Positions 16,002-25,552 of a DNA stretch of 64,000 nt are shown in pieces. The notes beneath the pieces are model-generated. The model searched no databases and was not told where the DNA came from. It saw only the letters and a list, made by a program, of their open reading frames with translations. The translations under genes and the position numbers were made by a program. Source of the stretch: an uncultured Bacteroidales bacterium (GTDB lineage: Bacteria > Bacteroidota > Bacteroidia > Bacteroidales > Muribaculaceae); NCBI GenBank assembly GCA_902800715.1, contig CADCFN010000011.1, positions 1-64,000 of the forward strand, written 5' to 3'. Numbering within the stretch: the stretch's first letter is position 1; each line of letters opens with the position of its first letter.

Positions 16002-18830
16002 TTACAGTTCCGACTTGAGGAAACGTGCCGTGATGGAATCCGGACATGTGATGACTTCCTCGGGGGTACCCTGGGCGACCACCTGACCGCCGCCTCGCCC
16101 ACCCTCGGGCCCCATGTCGATGATATAGTCAGCACACTTGACGACATCAAGATTGTGCTCGATGACAATCACAGTGTTGCCCTTATCGACAAGACGGTTG
16201 AGCACACCTAGCAAGACCTTGATGTCCTCGAAGTGCAAACCCGTCGTCGGTTCGTCCAGGATATAGACTGTCTTGCCTGTATCCTTCTTGGAGAGCTCAC
16301 ACGCTAATTTCACACGCTGGCACTCGCCGCCCGAAAGGGTGCTTGAAGGCTGTCCCAACTTGATATAGCCCAATCCCACATCCTGCAGCACCTTGATCTT
16401 GCGCAATATCGCAGGCACAGCATCAAAGAATTCAACCGCCTGGTTGATGGTCATGTCAAGCACATCGGCGATAGATTTCCCTTTGAACTTGACTTCGAGG
16501 GTCTCGCGGTTATAGCGTTTACCGGCACAAGCCTGGCAGGGCACGAGCACATCGGGCAAAAAGTTCATCTCCACGGCATTGTAGCCATTACCATTGCACA
16601 CCTCACACCTGCCGCCACTGGTGTTAAACGAGAAACGCCCGGGCTTATACGCCCTGATTTTGGATTCGGGCAGGTTAACGAACAGGTTGCGGATATCGGT
16701 AAACACGCCAGTATAAGTCGCAGCATTTGAGCGCGGGGTGCGCCCCAATGGGGTCTGGTCGACAGTAACCACCTTGTCAACGTGCTCCAGCCCCTGCACG
16801 CTATCGTATGGCATGGGAGCCGTGAGCGAACGGTAGAGCCTCTGACTCAAGATGGGTTGCAGCGTGGCATTGATCAACGTGGACTTGCCACTACCGCTCA
16901 CACCCGTGACACAGATGAATGTCCCCAAGGGCAAGGTCACATTGACCCCCTTGAGGTTATTGCCACGACAGCCATAGAGCGACAAGAACTTACCATTACC
17001 CGGGCGGCGTTCGCGCGGGACCTCGATAACGCGGGTTCCATTCAGGTAATCGGCGGTGAGCGTGTGCTGACGCAGCAGTTCCTGAGGTGTGCCGGCAAAC
17101 ACGACGTGTCCGCCCTTGCGTCCTGCAAGTGGACCGATATCGATGATGTAATCGGCCTGCAGCATCATTTCCTTGTCATGCTCAACCACCAGGATGGTAT
17201 TGCCGTCATCGCGCAGGATTTTCAGAGAATCGATGAGGCGCTGATTATCTCGCTGATGCAAGCCGATTGACGGTTCATCGAGGATATACAGCACATTGAC
17301 CAGTCGAGACCCTATCTGCGTTGCCAACCTAATGCGCTGACTCTCACCGCCCGAGAGCGATGCCGAGTTGCGGTTGAGTGACATGTAGTCCAGCCCCACC
17401 TCGAAGAGAAAGTCCAATCTTGAGCTGATTTCCTTGACGATTTCGCGAGCGATTTCCCATTGGACCGGCGTCACGTGATTCTGCAGGTCTTGAATCCAGT
17501 CGCGCAACTCGCTGATGTCCATCGCTGCCAATTCTGCGATATTCTTGCCATTGAGCCTGAAATGCAACGCCTCGCGGTTGAGGCGCGCGCCCTGACAATC
17601 GGGGCACACAGCACGCGAGAAGAACTGTCCCGCCCACTTCTGGGCCTGGCTTGTGGCTGTATCATCCTGCTGCATCTCGATATACTTGACCAGTCCATCG
17701 AACGACAGGAAATAGTTGCTCGTGCTCAGTGTCTCGGTGCGCAAGTTCAGACGCTCGGGAGTGCCGTTCATGATATCGTTAAGCGCCTCCTCGGGCAGTT
17801 CACACAAGGGTGTGTCGAGGGTGCAGCCATATTTCTCACAGATAGCGGCTATCTGCCAGAAAATCTGCACATTCTTATATTTTCCCAACGGCAAGATGCC
17901 GCCAGCACGGATGCTCAGCGACATGTCGGGGATGATTTTGTCACGGTCGATGAGGTTCACATAGCCCAAGCCCTTGCAGCGTGGACAAGCGCCCAGGGGA
18001 GAATTGAACGAGAAATTGTGGGGCGCTGGCTCCATATAGGACAACCCCGTGGCGGGATCCATGAGCGAACGGCTGTAGTAACCCACACTGCCGTCATCGT
18101 CATCAAGAACCATTAACTGGCCGTTTCCCTGCTTGAAAGCCAGGTCCACCGTGTCGGAAAGACGCTTGCTGTCCTTGTCCGACACCTTCAGGCGGTCCAC
18201 CACCAGTTCCACACTGTGGTTGACATATCGGTCCAGCTTCATGCCGAAGGTAATCTCACGCAAAGCGCCGTCAACACGCACGTTGATGTATCCCTTCTTG
18301 CGCAGGTTTTCAAACAATTCCTTATAGTGTCCCTTGCGGTTCTTGACCAATGGAGCCAGAATGTAAACCTTGTGATTATTGTAGCGCTGGAGTATCAGTT
18401 CCAGGATTTTTTCGACTGTGTATTTGACCATACGCTCCCCCGACACATAGGAATAGGCATCGGCGGCGCGGGCATAGAGCAGGCGCAGGTAGTCATAGAC
18501 TTCGGTCGTGGTTCCCACTGTGCTGCGGGGATTACGGTTGACGCCTTTCTGCCCTATCGAGATGACGGGACACAGGCCTGAAATCTTGTCCACGTTGGGA
18601 CGTTCCAGCATACCAAGCATGTTGCGGGCATAGGAAGAAAATGTCTCGAGGTAACGACGCTGCCCCTCGGCAAACACGGTGTCGAATGCCAGCGACGACT
18701 TGCCGCTGCCACTCAATCCCGTCACTACCGTCAACTTGTAGTGGGGAATCTCCACGTCGATGTTCTTGAGGTTATGGACACGCGCGCCCAGCACCTCAAC
18801 ACTCTCGATATCCTGCCCGTTCAGTTTCAT
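16002..18830 (-). CDS. uvrA: Excinuclease ABC subunit A
   Basis: The damage-sensing ATPase of nucleotide excision repair, acting with UvrB and UvrC on DNA. At 942 residues it has the usual length. It has two ABC ATPase halves: Walker A GLSGSGKSS near residue 39 and GVSGSGKST near 650, with signature sequences LSGGESQRI and LSGGECQRVKLA. Zinc-binding cysteine pairs are seen as CPRCKGLG, CPDCQGAR and CEVCNGNGYN/CQACAGKRYN. Helix-turn and D-loop elements (ILDEPSIGLH, ILDEPTTGLH) are intact. No uvrB lies nearby. The minus-strand 3' end runs into a short stem followed by T7 (15985-16013), a weak candidate terminator. Confidence 0.97.
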   Translation of the reverse strand: MKLNGQDIESVEVLGARVHNLKNIDVEIPHYKLTVVTGLSGSGKSSLAFDTVFAEGQRRYLETFSSYARNMLGMLERPNVDKISGLCPVISIGQKGVNRNPRSTVGTTTEVYDYLRLLYARAADAYSYVSGERMVKYTVEKILELILQRYNNHKVYILAPLVKNRKGHYKELFENLRKKGYINVRVDGALREITFGMKLDRYVNHSVELVVDRLKVSDKDSKRLSDTVDLAFKQGNGQLMVLDDDDGSVGYYSRSLMDPATGLSYMEPAPHNFSFNSPLGACPRCKGLGYVNLIDRDKIIPDMSLSIRAGGILPLGKYKNVQIFWQIAAICEKYGCTLDTPLCELPEEALNDIMNGTPERLNLRTETLSTSNYFLSFDGLVKYIEMQQDDTATSQAQKWAGQFFSRAVCPDCQGARLNREALHFRLNGKNIAELAAMDISELRDWIQDLQNHVTPVQWEIAREIVKEISSRLDFLFEVGLDYMSLNRNSASLSGGESQRIRLATQIGSRLVNVLYILDEPSIGLHQRDNQRLIDSLKILRDDGNTILVVEHDKEMMLQADYIIDIGPLAGRKGGHVVFAGTPQELLRQHTLTADYLNGTRVIEVPRERRPGNGKFLSLYGCRGNNLKGVNVTLPLGTFICVTGVSGSGKSTLINATLQPILSQRLYRSLTAPMPYDSVQGLEHVDKVVTVDQTPLGRTPRSNAATYTGVFTDIRNLFVNLPESKIRAYKPGRFSFNTSGGRCEVCNGNGYNAVEMNFLPDVLVPCQACAGKRYNRETLEVKFKGKSIADVLDMTINQAVEFFDAVPAILRKIKVLQDVGLGYIKLGQPSSTLSGGECQRVKLACELSKKDTGKTVYILDEPTTGLHFEDIKVLLGVLNRLVDKGNTVIVIEHNLDVVKCADYIIDMGPEGGRGGGQVVAQGTPEEVITCPDSITARFLKSEL

Positions 18831-18900
18831 TTCCAGAATCTTAACTGATTAATGATGAAAGACCGCTTTTCAAGTATTTACAAGAAGCGTCACATTCACC

Positions 18901-18964
18901 TCTAAACTCTAAACCCTAAACTCTAAACTTCAAGTTGATAAAGTCTATACTTTACCAACTTGAA
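18901..18964. repeat. CTAAACT heptamer tract and adjoining hairpin
   Basis: Four near-perfect heptamers of the CTCTAAA type (18901-18928) abut a 15-bp inverted repeat (18929-18943 with 18950-18964, one wobble). The hairpin lies 4 nt beyond the stop of the lytic transglycosylase gene on the minus strand and may act as its terminator, though a T-tract is lacking. Confidence 0.65.
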
Positions 18965-18967
18965 TAC

Positions 18968-19933
18968 TTAATCGATGACCCACTCCTTATTATAAACTGT
19001 ATAGGTGCGCTTACTGCGGTACAGCTCGCTCTGCTTGGGCACGCGCACCTTGTAGGTCTTACCCGACGTATTGGTCAGCTTGGTCGAACGTATCCACGGG
19101 TTGGCCTCGCGCAACTGGGCATAGGTGATGCCCTTGCCCTTAGCCCAATCTATCCAGCTGGCAACACTGCCTGTAACGTCAACAGTGGTATAGGATACCG
19201 GCTGATACAGGTGTTTGCGGGAAAAACGGTAACCGTAGCGCTTGGGGTTTTCCATCAGCAGTTTATAAGCGATGATGCGAAACACATATCTTGATGTTTC
19301 CTGTACCAGAAACAGGTCAAACGAATTATCCACCTTTTGTTTTGACAGCTCACTTGTAATGCGCTGCATGCCAGCATTATAACTGGCGGCAACAGTGGGC
19401 CAGTGCCCATATTTCTTATAGGCGGCCCTGAGGTACTTGCATGCGGCAACGGTTGACTTCTCGGGGTCAAACCGCTCGTCCACCTCGTCATTCACCTCCA
19501 AGCCGTAGTCCCTGCCCGTGCCAGCCAACAACTGCCACATTCCAGCCGCTTTGGCGCTGGAATAGGCATTATAGTCCATTGAACTCTCGGTCACAGCAAG
19601 ATACAAGAAATCCAGTGGCACACCCTGTTCTTTCAAAATCTTGGATAATGCGGGGAAATAGCGATTAGCGCGCTTGAAGCACAATTCCGACGTCGTTTGT
19701 CCATAAATGACTCCGGTCAGCTCGCGGTCAAGGCGCTCAGCCATGTCGAGTCGGTCAAAGCTGATGGTCTCACCAGCGAATGTAACACTAGTGGGTATGT
19801 CCGGACTTGCCGTCGTGCTAAACACCGGCGACGGAGTGCTCTTGTTGCTGTATTCTCGCTTGAGTTGGGCTTGCGCCATACTGGACCATACCATCACCAG
19901 CGCAGCCATCACAATAATTCTCTTCATAGCCAT
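18968..19933 (-). CDS. Membrane-bound lytic murein transglycosylase, MltD-like
   Basis: Cleaves the glycan strands of peptidoglycan in the periplasm. Of 321 residues, about 1-22 are a signal peptide (MKRIIVMAALVMVWSSMAQA). The lysozyme-like SLT domain follows: AVTESSMDYNAYSSAKAAGMWQ contains the catalytic Glu (E116), and AASYNAG the later family motif. The C-terminal ~90 residues replace LysM repeats with a short domain ending YKVRVPKQSELYRSKR. Its start codon overlaps the stop of the upstream CHU_C gene (TAATG at 19931-19935), so the two are probably translationally coupled. A second in-frame ATG at 19927 is equally possible as the start. Confidence 0.9.
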   Translation of the reverse strand: MAMKRIIVMAALVMVWSSMAQAQLKREYSNKSTPSPVFSTTASPDIPTSVTFAGETISFDRLDMAERLDRELTGVIYGQTTSELCFKRANRYFPALSKILKEQGVPLDFLYLAVTESSMDYNAYSSAKAAGMWQLLAGTGRDYGLEVNDEVDERFDPEKSTVAACKYLRAAYKKYGHWPTVAASYNAGMQRITSELSKQKVDNSFDLFLVQETSRYVFRIIAYKLLMENPKRYGYRFSRKHLYQPVSYTTVDVTGSVASWIDWAKGKGITYAQLREANPWIRSTKLTNTSGKTYKVRVPKQSELYRSKRTYTVYNKEWVID

Positions 19934-21324
19934 TAAAATCCGGTACCTCCTGCTGTGCTGTTCGAAGTACCAGCGGCACCCCTCTTGTAATTCAAGATGG
20001 TGATGTCGCCACGTTTCTTGTATTTCACGCCGTCGGTACCCGTTGCGGTCACCACATAATAGTAGACACCAGTATCCACAAGTTTGCCGTGGTAAGTGCC
20101 GTCCCAGCCACCGTCTGGGTCGGTGTACTCATACACCAGATTGCCCCAACGGTTAAAAATCCAGCAATGGAATTCAGCAAGTGACTTATAGGTAACTTTC
20201 CAGACGTCATTCACATCATCTTTATTACCAGGTGTGAACACATTGGGAAGGTCCCCTCTCGGCCCTTCACCCAGCGAGCTCTCGCTCACGGTAATCTGGA
20301 AGGTTTCGCCATAGGACTCGCAGGTGCCCGACTCATTGGCTACCATAAAGCGCACGAAATAGGTTTCCGCATCCATGAGCGTGTAATCCACCTCTTCCTG
20401 GTTAAATTGCAGGATGACGTTTTCAAAGTCGATATCCGTTGCAAATTCCCACTTGCAAAAGACCGCCGCATCAGAGGGGTAGCCGGCGAACACGAGGTGT
20501 AAAGGGGCAGAGCCACTCGGTAATCCTCCTTCTTCCAACTTCGACTTATTGCCATCATCGTCTACAAGAAAGACAGCAGAGCCACAGTCCACGGCCTGGG
20601 TTGTGAAATATGCGTGACGAGAAGGCACCGTGTCGCCCCACTGTTTAATGAAACGGTCGCCGCTGAGAATGAAGTCTGTACTGCACAACGGAGGTTCCAC
20701 CTGGATAACCCCTTCTAGGCTCTCAAAAGTCTCTACTACAGGGACCTGTTCCCATTTACCGCTGACCGTGTCTTCCTCGAGGACCAAATCATTGTATTCC
20801 AGTTTGATATCACGGTCAAGCACCATCTGGTGGCCGTTGAGCGTCGTATAGGGGATTTTGCTGCCATGCCCGTCAACCGTAATTCTCACGAGCGTACAAG
20901 GCGCGTCGTTGTTGATGGAGATGCCATTGATTTTCAGATAGTAGTCGGCATAATTGACCACCCAGCAGTAGTATGGCTGGTTGTTGCCCTCCTGAATTTT
21001 GTAACCGACGTTAGGTATAATTTTATCCAGCGTGGTCGACACCCCGTTCCAGCGGATACCTGGAACAGGCTCCATAACCAGGTTGCCGTCAAGATAGTAA
21101 AAGCTTTCCCATTTTGCAGGTTCACCGGTTGTCGAATTGACGGACATACTCACCCCTTCGGTATCGTACACGACATATATCTTTTTCAAGCCAGTGTTCA
21201 TATCGGGAGTCACCTCAATAACAGGGTGATTTCCAACACCGGTAAACTCCACTTGGCCGCTCGCCGACAACAAAGCCAGCGCGGCTGCCATGAGCGAAAT
21301 CATTCTCTTGTTCATAGTGCGCAC
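19933..21324 (-). CDS. Secreted protein with gliding-motility/T9SS type B C-terminal domain
   Basis: A 463-residue exported protein. A signal peptide (MNKRMISLMAAALALLSASG) is followed by about 350 residues of beta-rich, immunoglobulin-like sequence. The last ~90 residues match the CHU_C family: PNVFTPGNKDDVNDVWKV, FNRWGNLVYEY, and GTYHGKLVDTGVYYYVV. In Bacteroidetes this domain directs secretion through the type IX system or marks related surface proteins. No other T9SS gene is in the window. The downstream lytic transglycosylase start overlaps its stop, linking the two in one unit. The exact role is unknown. Confidence 0.87.
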   Translation of the reverse strand: MRTMNKRMISLMAAALALLSASGQVEFTGVGNHPVIEVTPDMNTGLKKIYVVYDTEGVSMSVNSTTGEPAKWESFYYLDGNLVMEPVPGIRWNGVSTTLDKIIPNVGYKIQEGNNQPYYCWVVNYADYYLKINGISINNDAPCTLVRITVDGHGSKIPYTTLNGHQMVLDRDIKLEYNDLVLEEDTVSGKWEQVPVVETFESLEGVIQVEPPLCSTDFILSGDRFIKQWGDTVPSRHAYFTTQAVDCGSAVFLVDDDGNKSKLEEGGLPSGSAPLHLVFAGYPSDAAVFCKWEFATDIDFENVILQFNQEEVDYTLMDAETYFVRFMVANESGTCESYGETFQITVSESSLGEGPRGDLPNVFTPGNKDDVNDVWKVTYKSLAEFHCWIFNRWGNLVYEYTDPDGGWDGTYHGKLVDTGVYYYVVTATGTDGVKYKKRGDITILNYKRGAAGTSNSTAGGTGF

Positions 21325-21434
21325 TTGATATTACGTTATTTATATAATATATAACGAGTAGCCACGCTGGTTATTGCCCGACCAGGAAACAATAGTGCAA
21401 GCCGAAAGGCGCCAGACTTGAGATATGCCACAGC

Positions 21435-24002
21435 CTAAAGGATATAGGCAATGACGGCGTTGATGTCGGCGATAGTTACCTCGCCATCGCCGTTCACATC
21501 GGCTCGGCCTTCATAGATGTCAGGATGTCCCAGAATGATGCTGATAACACAATTCACATCGGCGATGCTCACCTCGCCATCAGCGTTCACGTCACCCTTG
21601 AGTGAATCAACTTTTCCCGTGAGATAGCCAGGACTGCTTGGTCCGCGGTCAATACGGGCATAAGTGGCATCCACATGTTTCTCATCATAAACTGTGCCCT
21701 TGCCACCGACAAGACTAGTGCAGCCAGCAAACATTTCACTGGACTCTGTCACGTTACTTGTACTCCAGCCCTTGCCAGCGAATATTGTTTCCAGATGCTT
21801 GCAGCCAGCAAACATGCCTCCCATGTCGGCCACACTTGAGGTGTTGAAGCGACTCAAGTCAAGGGATGGCAGGGATTCGCAGCCCTGGAACATATATTCC
21901 ATCTCGGTCACATTCCTAGTATTGAAACCGCTCAAATCAATATCATTCAAGGACTTGCAGCCACTGAACACATAACCCATGTATTTCACATTCGAGGTAT
22001 TGAAGCCGCTCAAGTCAATAGAGGTCAAATATTTGCAGCCAGCGAACATGCCAGCCATGTCTTTCAGATTATCTGCCTTGAAGCCTCTCAGGTTAAGGGA
22101 GGTCAAAGTATCGCAATCCGAGAACATGCGCGCCATATTTGTTACTCTTGAAGTATTAAAACCGCTCAGGTCAAGCGAAGTCAAAGAATCACAGTCACTG
22201 AACATCGCCCACATGTTTGTCACATTCTCGGTATTGAAATTGCTCAAATCAATGGATTTCAACGATTTACAACCAGCAAACATTCTTCTCATATCGGTCA
22301 CTGAACTGGTGTTTAAATAGTTGATTCCTGTAATGGAATCCAGCTCAGCCATTCCGCTAAACCAACCGTAGGTGGAAGTGGGGCGCGCAGCGACAAATGT
22401 GCTGTCTATCAGCACACGGGTGATACTCTCGGCATTCTCTGACCAACCAGGACTGGTTGTTCCGGTATTCAGCAAATAGCTGGTGCCTTGGCGGATGATG
22501 CGCTTGCTGTCGTTGTACAACGTCAGCGTCATGTTTTCGGGCATGTAGCAGGCATAAGCCTCCTTCCATTCAGTCAGGTAACCTGGATTGGCTAAGCCAC
22601 CGTCGATATGGGCATAGGCAGCATCCACATGATTCTCATCATAGAATGTTCCTTTCTCACCCACAAGCCTGGTGCAGCCATAAAACATATTCTCTGACCC
22701 AGTTACAGAATCAGTAGACCAACCACTGCCAACATAAATTGTTTCCAAAAGATAGCAATTAGTGAACATCTCACTCATGAGGACCACACTCGAGGTGTTG
22801 AAACCATTCAAGTTAATAGATGTCAAGGATTCGCAGCCATTGAACATGCCTCCCATTAATGTCACATTAGAGGTATTAAAGCTGCTCAGGTCAATGGATG
22901 TCAGAGAATTACTGCCCTCGAACATGTATCTCATGTCTGTCACATTAGAGGTGTTGAAGGCGCTCAAGTCAAGAGAAGTCAACGCCCGGCATACAGCAAA
23001 CATGCCATTCATGTCTGTCACATTGGAGGTATTGAATCCACTCATGTCAAGGGTAGTCAATGACTGGCATCTAACGAACATTGCCCTCATGTTTGTCACA
23101 TTAGATGTGTTGAAATTGCTCAAGTCAAGGGTAGTCAATGAAGAGCAATTATAGAACAAGCCTTCCATAGTTGTTACATTGGAGGTGTTGAAATTGCTCA
23201 AGTCCAGGGTTTTCAAGGCTCGGCAACCATAGAACATGTAACTCATGTCGGTTGCCGCAGAGGTATTGAAACCACTCAAGTCAAGGGAATCCAATTCATC
23301 GCAATTCATGAACAAACATCTCATGTATGTCACATTCGAGGTATTGAAACTACTCAAGTCAAGAGATTTCAATCTGATACAGTCAGCAAACATGAATCCC
23401 ATTTTAGTCACACTGGAGGTGTTGAATCCACTCAGGTTAAGGGAATCCAATGAAGAGCAGTGATAAAACATGCCTTCCATGTCTATCACCTTTGCAGTGT
23501 TGAATCCACTCAAGTCCAGGTATTTTAACTGTGAGCACTCCTGGAACATGCTCATGAAGTCTGTCACGTTAGATGTATTGAACCCGCTCACATCAATGGA
23601 AACCAATGATTTGCACCCCTGGAACATTTTGCTCATGTCAGTCACCGAGTCGGTATTCAGATAATTGATTCCTTCAATAGAGTAAAGCTTTAGCATCTCG
23701 CGGAACCAAGCCAACGTGGAAGTGGGACGGGCGTCGACAAATGTGGTGTCAAACACCACTTTGGAGACATTGCCCCTGTTCTCATACCAACCGGGAACGC
23801 TATCCGTTATCATCAACGAATAGGAAGTGCCCGGGCGGGAACTGCGCTGGTCATCATAGAAGAATGTCAGCGTGCTGTCGGCCTCGGTAAATATGGTGTA
23901 AGCCTCCTGTGCCCTCGCTGCAAATGATACAAACATCAACAACAGCAGCATCAAGCATCGGCCAATGGATTTCTTGAAATATAATGGTCGTCTCATCATC
24001 AA
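21435..24002 (-). CDS. BspA-like DUF285 repeat surface protein with dockerin-like tail
   Basis: An 855-residue secreted protein. After a signal peptide (about residues 10-31) come two blocks of 26-residue repeats of the form FNTSNVTDMxxMFxxCxxLxxLDLSG, about 12 in the first block and 7 in the second. Each block is preceded by a related ~80-residue domain (YDDQRSSRPGTSYSL in one, YNDSKRIIRQGTSYLL in the other) and closed by a GWST...MFxGCTxLVGxKGT segment, so the protein is an internal duplication. It ends in two EF-hand-like segments (GDVNADGEVSIADVN and ADVNGDGEVTIADIN). Such proteins mediate adhesion or surface binding in related bacteria. A dispersed repeat carrying a -7 box lies directly upstream. 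Confidence 0.92.
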   Translation of the reverse strand: MMMRRPLYFKKSIGRCLMLLLLMFVSFAARAQEAYTIFTEADSTLTFFYDDQRSSRPGTSYSLMITDSVPGWYENRGNVSKVVFDTTFVDARPTSTLAWFREMLKLYSIEGINYLNTDSVTDMSKMFQGCKSLVSIDVSGFNTSNVTDFMSMFQECSQLKYLDLSGFNTAKVIDMEGMFYHCSSLDSLNLSGFNTSSVTKMGFMFADCIRLKSLDLSSFNTSNVTYMRCLFMNCDELDSLDLSGFNTSAATDMSYMFYGCRALKTLDLSNFNTSNVTTMEGLFYNCSSLTTLDLSNFNTSNVTNMRAMFVRCQSLTTLDMSGFNTSNVTDMNGMFAVCRALTSLDLSAFNTSNVTDMRYMFEGSNSLTSIDLSSFNTSNVTLMGGMFNGCESLTSINLNGFNTSSVVLMSEMFTNCYLLETIYVGSGWSTDSVTGSENMFYGCTRLVGEKGTFYDENHVDAAYAHIDGGLANPGYLTEWKEAYACYMPENMTLTLYNDSKRIIRQGTSYLLNTGTTSPGWSENAESITRVLIDSTFVAARPTSTYGWFSGMAELDSITGINYLNTSSVTDMRRMFAGCKSLKSIDLSNFNTENVTNMWAMFSDCDSLTSLDLSGFNTSRVTNMARMFSDCDTLTSLNLRGFKADNLKDMAGMFAGCKYLTSIDLSGFNTSNVKYMGYVFSGCKSLNDIDLSGFNTRNVTEMEYMFQGCESLPSLDLSRFNTSSVADMGGMFAGCKHLETIFAGKGWSTSNVTESSEMFAGCTSLVGGKGTVYDEKHVDATYARIDRGPSSPGYLTGKVDSLKGDVNADGEVSIADVNCVISIILGHPDIYEGRADVNGDGEVTIADINAVIAYIL

Positions 24003-24037
24003 AATTATATGGCTGGTTAATTATTCTATTGAAACTG

Positions 24038-24045
24038 CAAAGGTA
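24038..24045 (-). promoter_or_regulatory. -7 element of the DUF285 gene inside a dispersed repeat
   Basis: TACCTTTG on the minus strand lies 36 nt before the start at 24002. The box overlaps the GGTAGTGCA end of a dispersed repeat unit. Confidence 0.65.
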
Positions 24046-24170
24046 GTGCAAAATTCCGATTAAGCGAGAACAATGAAAGCTTGTTTTCATTGTCGAGCGT
24101 GAGGAATTTATCCAAGCCGAAGACAATGCCAAATTTATTTGAGCATTGTTAAGGCGCCGCCTACCTTCGG
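24040..24170. repeat. Dispersed palindromic repeat, copy 1
   Basis: Two consecutive hairpin units. Unit A runs from GGTAGTGCAAAATTCCG to GAGGAATTTATCC and contains the palindrome ACAATGAAAGC/GTTTTCATTGT. Unit B runs from AGCCGAAGACAATGCC to GGCGCCGCCTACC and contains CAATGCCAAATT/TTGAGCATTG. Nearly identical units in reverse orientation lie at 25553-25720. The frame GGTAGTGCAAG...GCCTACC is shared with the tandem array at 5610. Nothing else is seen in the 24003-24302 gap except the promoter and terminator. Confidence 0.85.
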
Positions 24171-24242
24171 CAAACACCTGAAGCCAAATTTTCTTGTCAT
24201 CTCTTGTGAAACGTCCCCCAATGAGGCGACAAACAACGGCAC

Positions 24243-24279
24243 AAAAAAACTCCACACCCTCGAAAACGAGGGCGTGGAG
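24243..24279 (-). terminator. Terminator of the 177-residue lipoprotein gene
   Basis: A 13-bp stem (24250-24262 with 24267-24279) and AAAA loop are followed on the minus strand by seven Ts. The single mismatch becomes a G-U pair only on the minus strand, supporting that direction. Confidence 0.9.
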
Positions 24280-24302
24280 AGTCCTTTTAGGTTGCAAAGC
24301 TA

Positions 24303-24836
24303 TTATTTCAGCTTCAGCGATTCCATTACCTTCAGTACGACCTCGTTGTCGGCAGTCTTCACGTTGGTAGTGTTTACCTTGATGATGCCGTTCTCGCCGT
24401 CGCCAATCTTCAGGATGGCAGAGAAGGCGTCGCCCGCTTCCTGTTTCCAGAGGAATGTGGCATAAGTGTTGTTGCCGAGGGTCTTTTCTCCAAGGTCTTC
24501 CATGCCTTTGATGTCCATCTCGATCTGTTGCGACTGCTTGTAGTTGGCTTGCTCGTCATAGACGAAATTCAAACCCTCTTTATATTCCTGGCCGGCACTG
24601 ATTTCGTTATCCTTGATGACACGAACCTCCCATCCCTCGGGGATGTTGATGCTGAACTTCTCACAGGAAACGGTGCAGGGGCCTTGGCTCCCCTCTTTCA
24701 CCTCACCGGTTGCCTCGGCAGTTTGTTCTGTTGCCGCACCTTCGGCATTTTCGCCGTCCTGGGCCGTCTTGTTGCCACAAGCTGTGAAAGCAATGGCTGC
24801 TGCAATCATAATCGCGAATAGATAAACTTTTTTCAT
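24303..24836 (-). CDS. Small lipoprotein of unknown function
   Basis: A 177-residue lipoprotein: signal MKKVYLFAIMIAAAIAFTAC with lipobox FTAC (Cys20). A Glu/Ala/Thr-rich linker follows (about 21-50), then a folded domain containing FSINIPEGWEVRVIKDNE and the C-terminal NEVVLKVMESLKLK. The pattern resembles domains that begin with an -IPEGW- strand (PsbP/DUF1795-like); that is suggestive only. A second lipoprotein with a similar leader and Glu/Ala linker lies 52 nt upstream on the same strand, so the two probably form an operon ending at the terminator 24243-24279. Confidence 0.8.
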   Translation of the reverse strand: MKKVYLFAIMIAAAIAFTACGNKTAQDGENAEGAATEQTAEATGEVKEGSQGPCTVSCEKFSINIPEGWEVRVIKDNEISAGQEYKEGLNFVYDEQANYKQSQQIEMDIKGMEDLGEKTLGNNTYATFLWKQEAGDAFSAILKIGDGENGIIKVNTTNVKTADNEVVLKVMESLKLK

Positions 24837-24888
24837 TATCTCAATGATTAACAGGTTACTTTCTTATTTGCTTATCATTAGGTCACTC

Positions 24889-25323
24889 TTACAACTCGGG
24901 TATGCCAAGCTCCTGCATGGTAGTCTGGATCCATTCGTCGGTGATAACCTTGCCACCTTCAGATTGCTTGGCAAGACTTGCCAATTCCTCCATCAACGCG
25001 GGGACATCGGCATATTTCTTGGTGACTTCTTCCAGCTCTGCGGGCTGGGCCTCGTTCATTGCCACGGCAAAAGACTTATAGCCCTCCAATGCCGTCTTAA
25101 ACTGTGCCTTCCACTCGTCAGCGCTCCAATTGGCACCTTCGGCCTTGGCTTTTGCCACAATGTCGGCAAGTGATGCCGGCTGTTCGGCCTCTGCTGCGGG
25201 AGCCTCTTCTGCTACCTGCTCGGTCTGTTCAGCCTCTGTGGCGGTTTCTGCACTCTTGTTGCCACATGAGGTCACAAACACACCTGCAGCAACGATGATA
25301 AAACTGAATAATAACTTTTTCAT
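24889..25323 (-). CDS. Small Glu/Ala-rich lipoprotein
   Basis: A 144-residue lipoprotein with signal MKKLLFSFIIVAAGVFVTSC (Cys20). A disordered Glu/Ala/Thr/Pro linker (21-52) is followed by a mainly helical domain (about 53-144: SLADIVAKAKAEGANWSADE, then a C-terminal TTMQELGIPEL). I do not recognise a named family. The leader and linker resemble the downstream lipoprotein gene at 24303, with which it is probably co-transcribed. Function unknown. Confidence 0.8.
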   Translation of the reverse strand: MKKLLFSFIIVAAGVFVTSCGNKSAETATEAEQTEQVAEEAPAAEAEQPASLADIVAKAKAEGANWSADEWKAQFKTALEGYKSFAVAMNEAQPAELEEVTKKYADVPALMEELASLAKQSEGGKVITDEWIQTTMQELGIPEL

Positions 25324-25552
25324 AAATCTAAATGGTTTAAAAAATTAATAATGTAGTTCTTTGTTCGTCTGTCATTTTTTTCATCAACTTATGTTGATAT
25401 TGATGCAAAGATAGTATAAAAAGTGCTAATTTTGGTTGATAAAACTACAAAAAAGGATGAATTATTTATTTTATCTTCCAAAATGCGGAAAAACAAGGTC
25501 CACTCAGACTAAATAGGCTCCGCACATGGCCGGAAACGGCGAAATAACTGAA

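Noticed and set aside
15620-16168. Open frames on both strands past the 3' end of uvrA (one of 182 codons)
   Set aside because: They overlap uvrA and the 45-bp repeat array. Openness in several frames is explained by the period divisible by three and by base bias.
21435-24002. CRISPR-like periodicity of 78 bp
   Set aside because: It encodes the 26-residue DUF285 protein repeats in one continuous frame.
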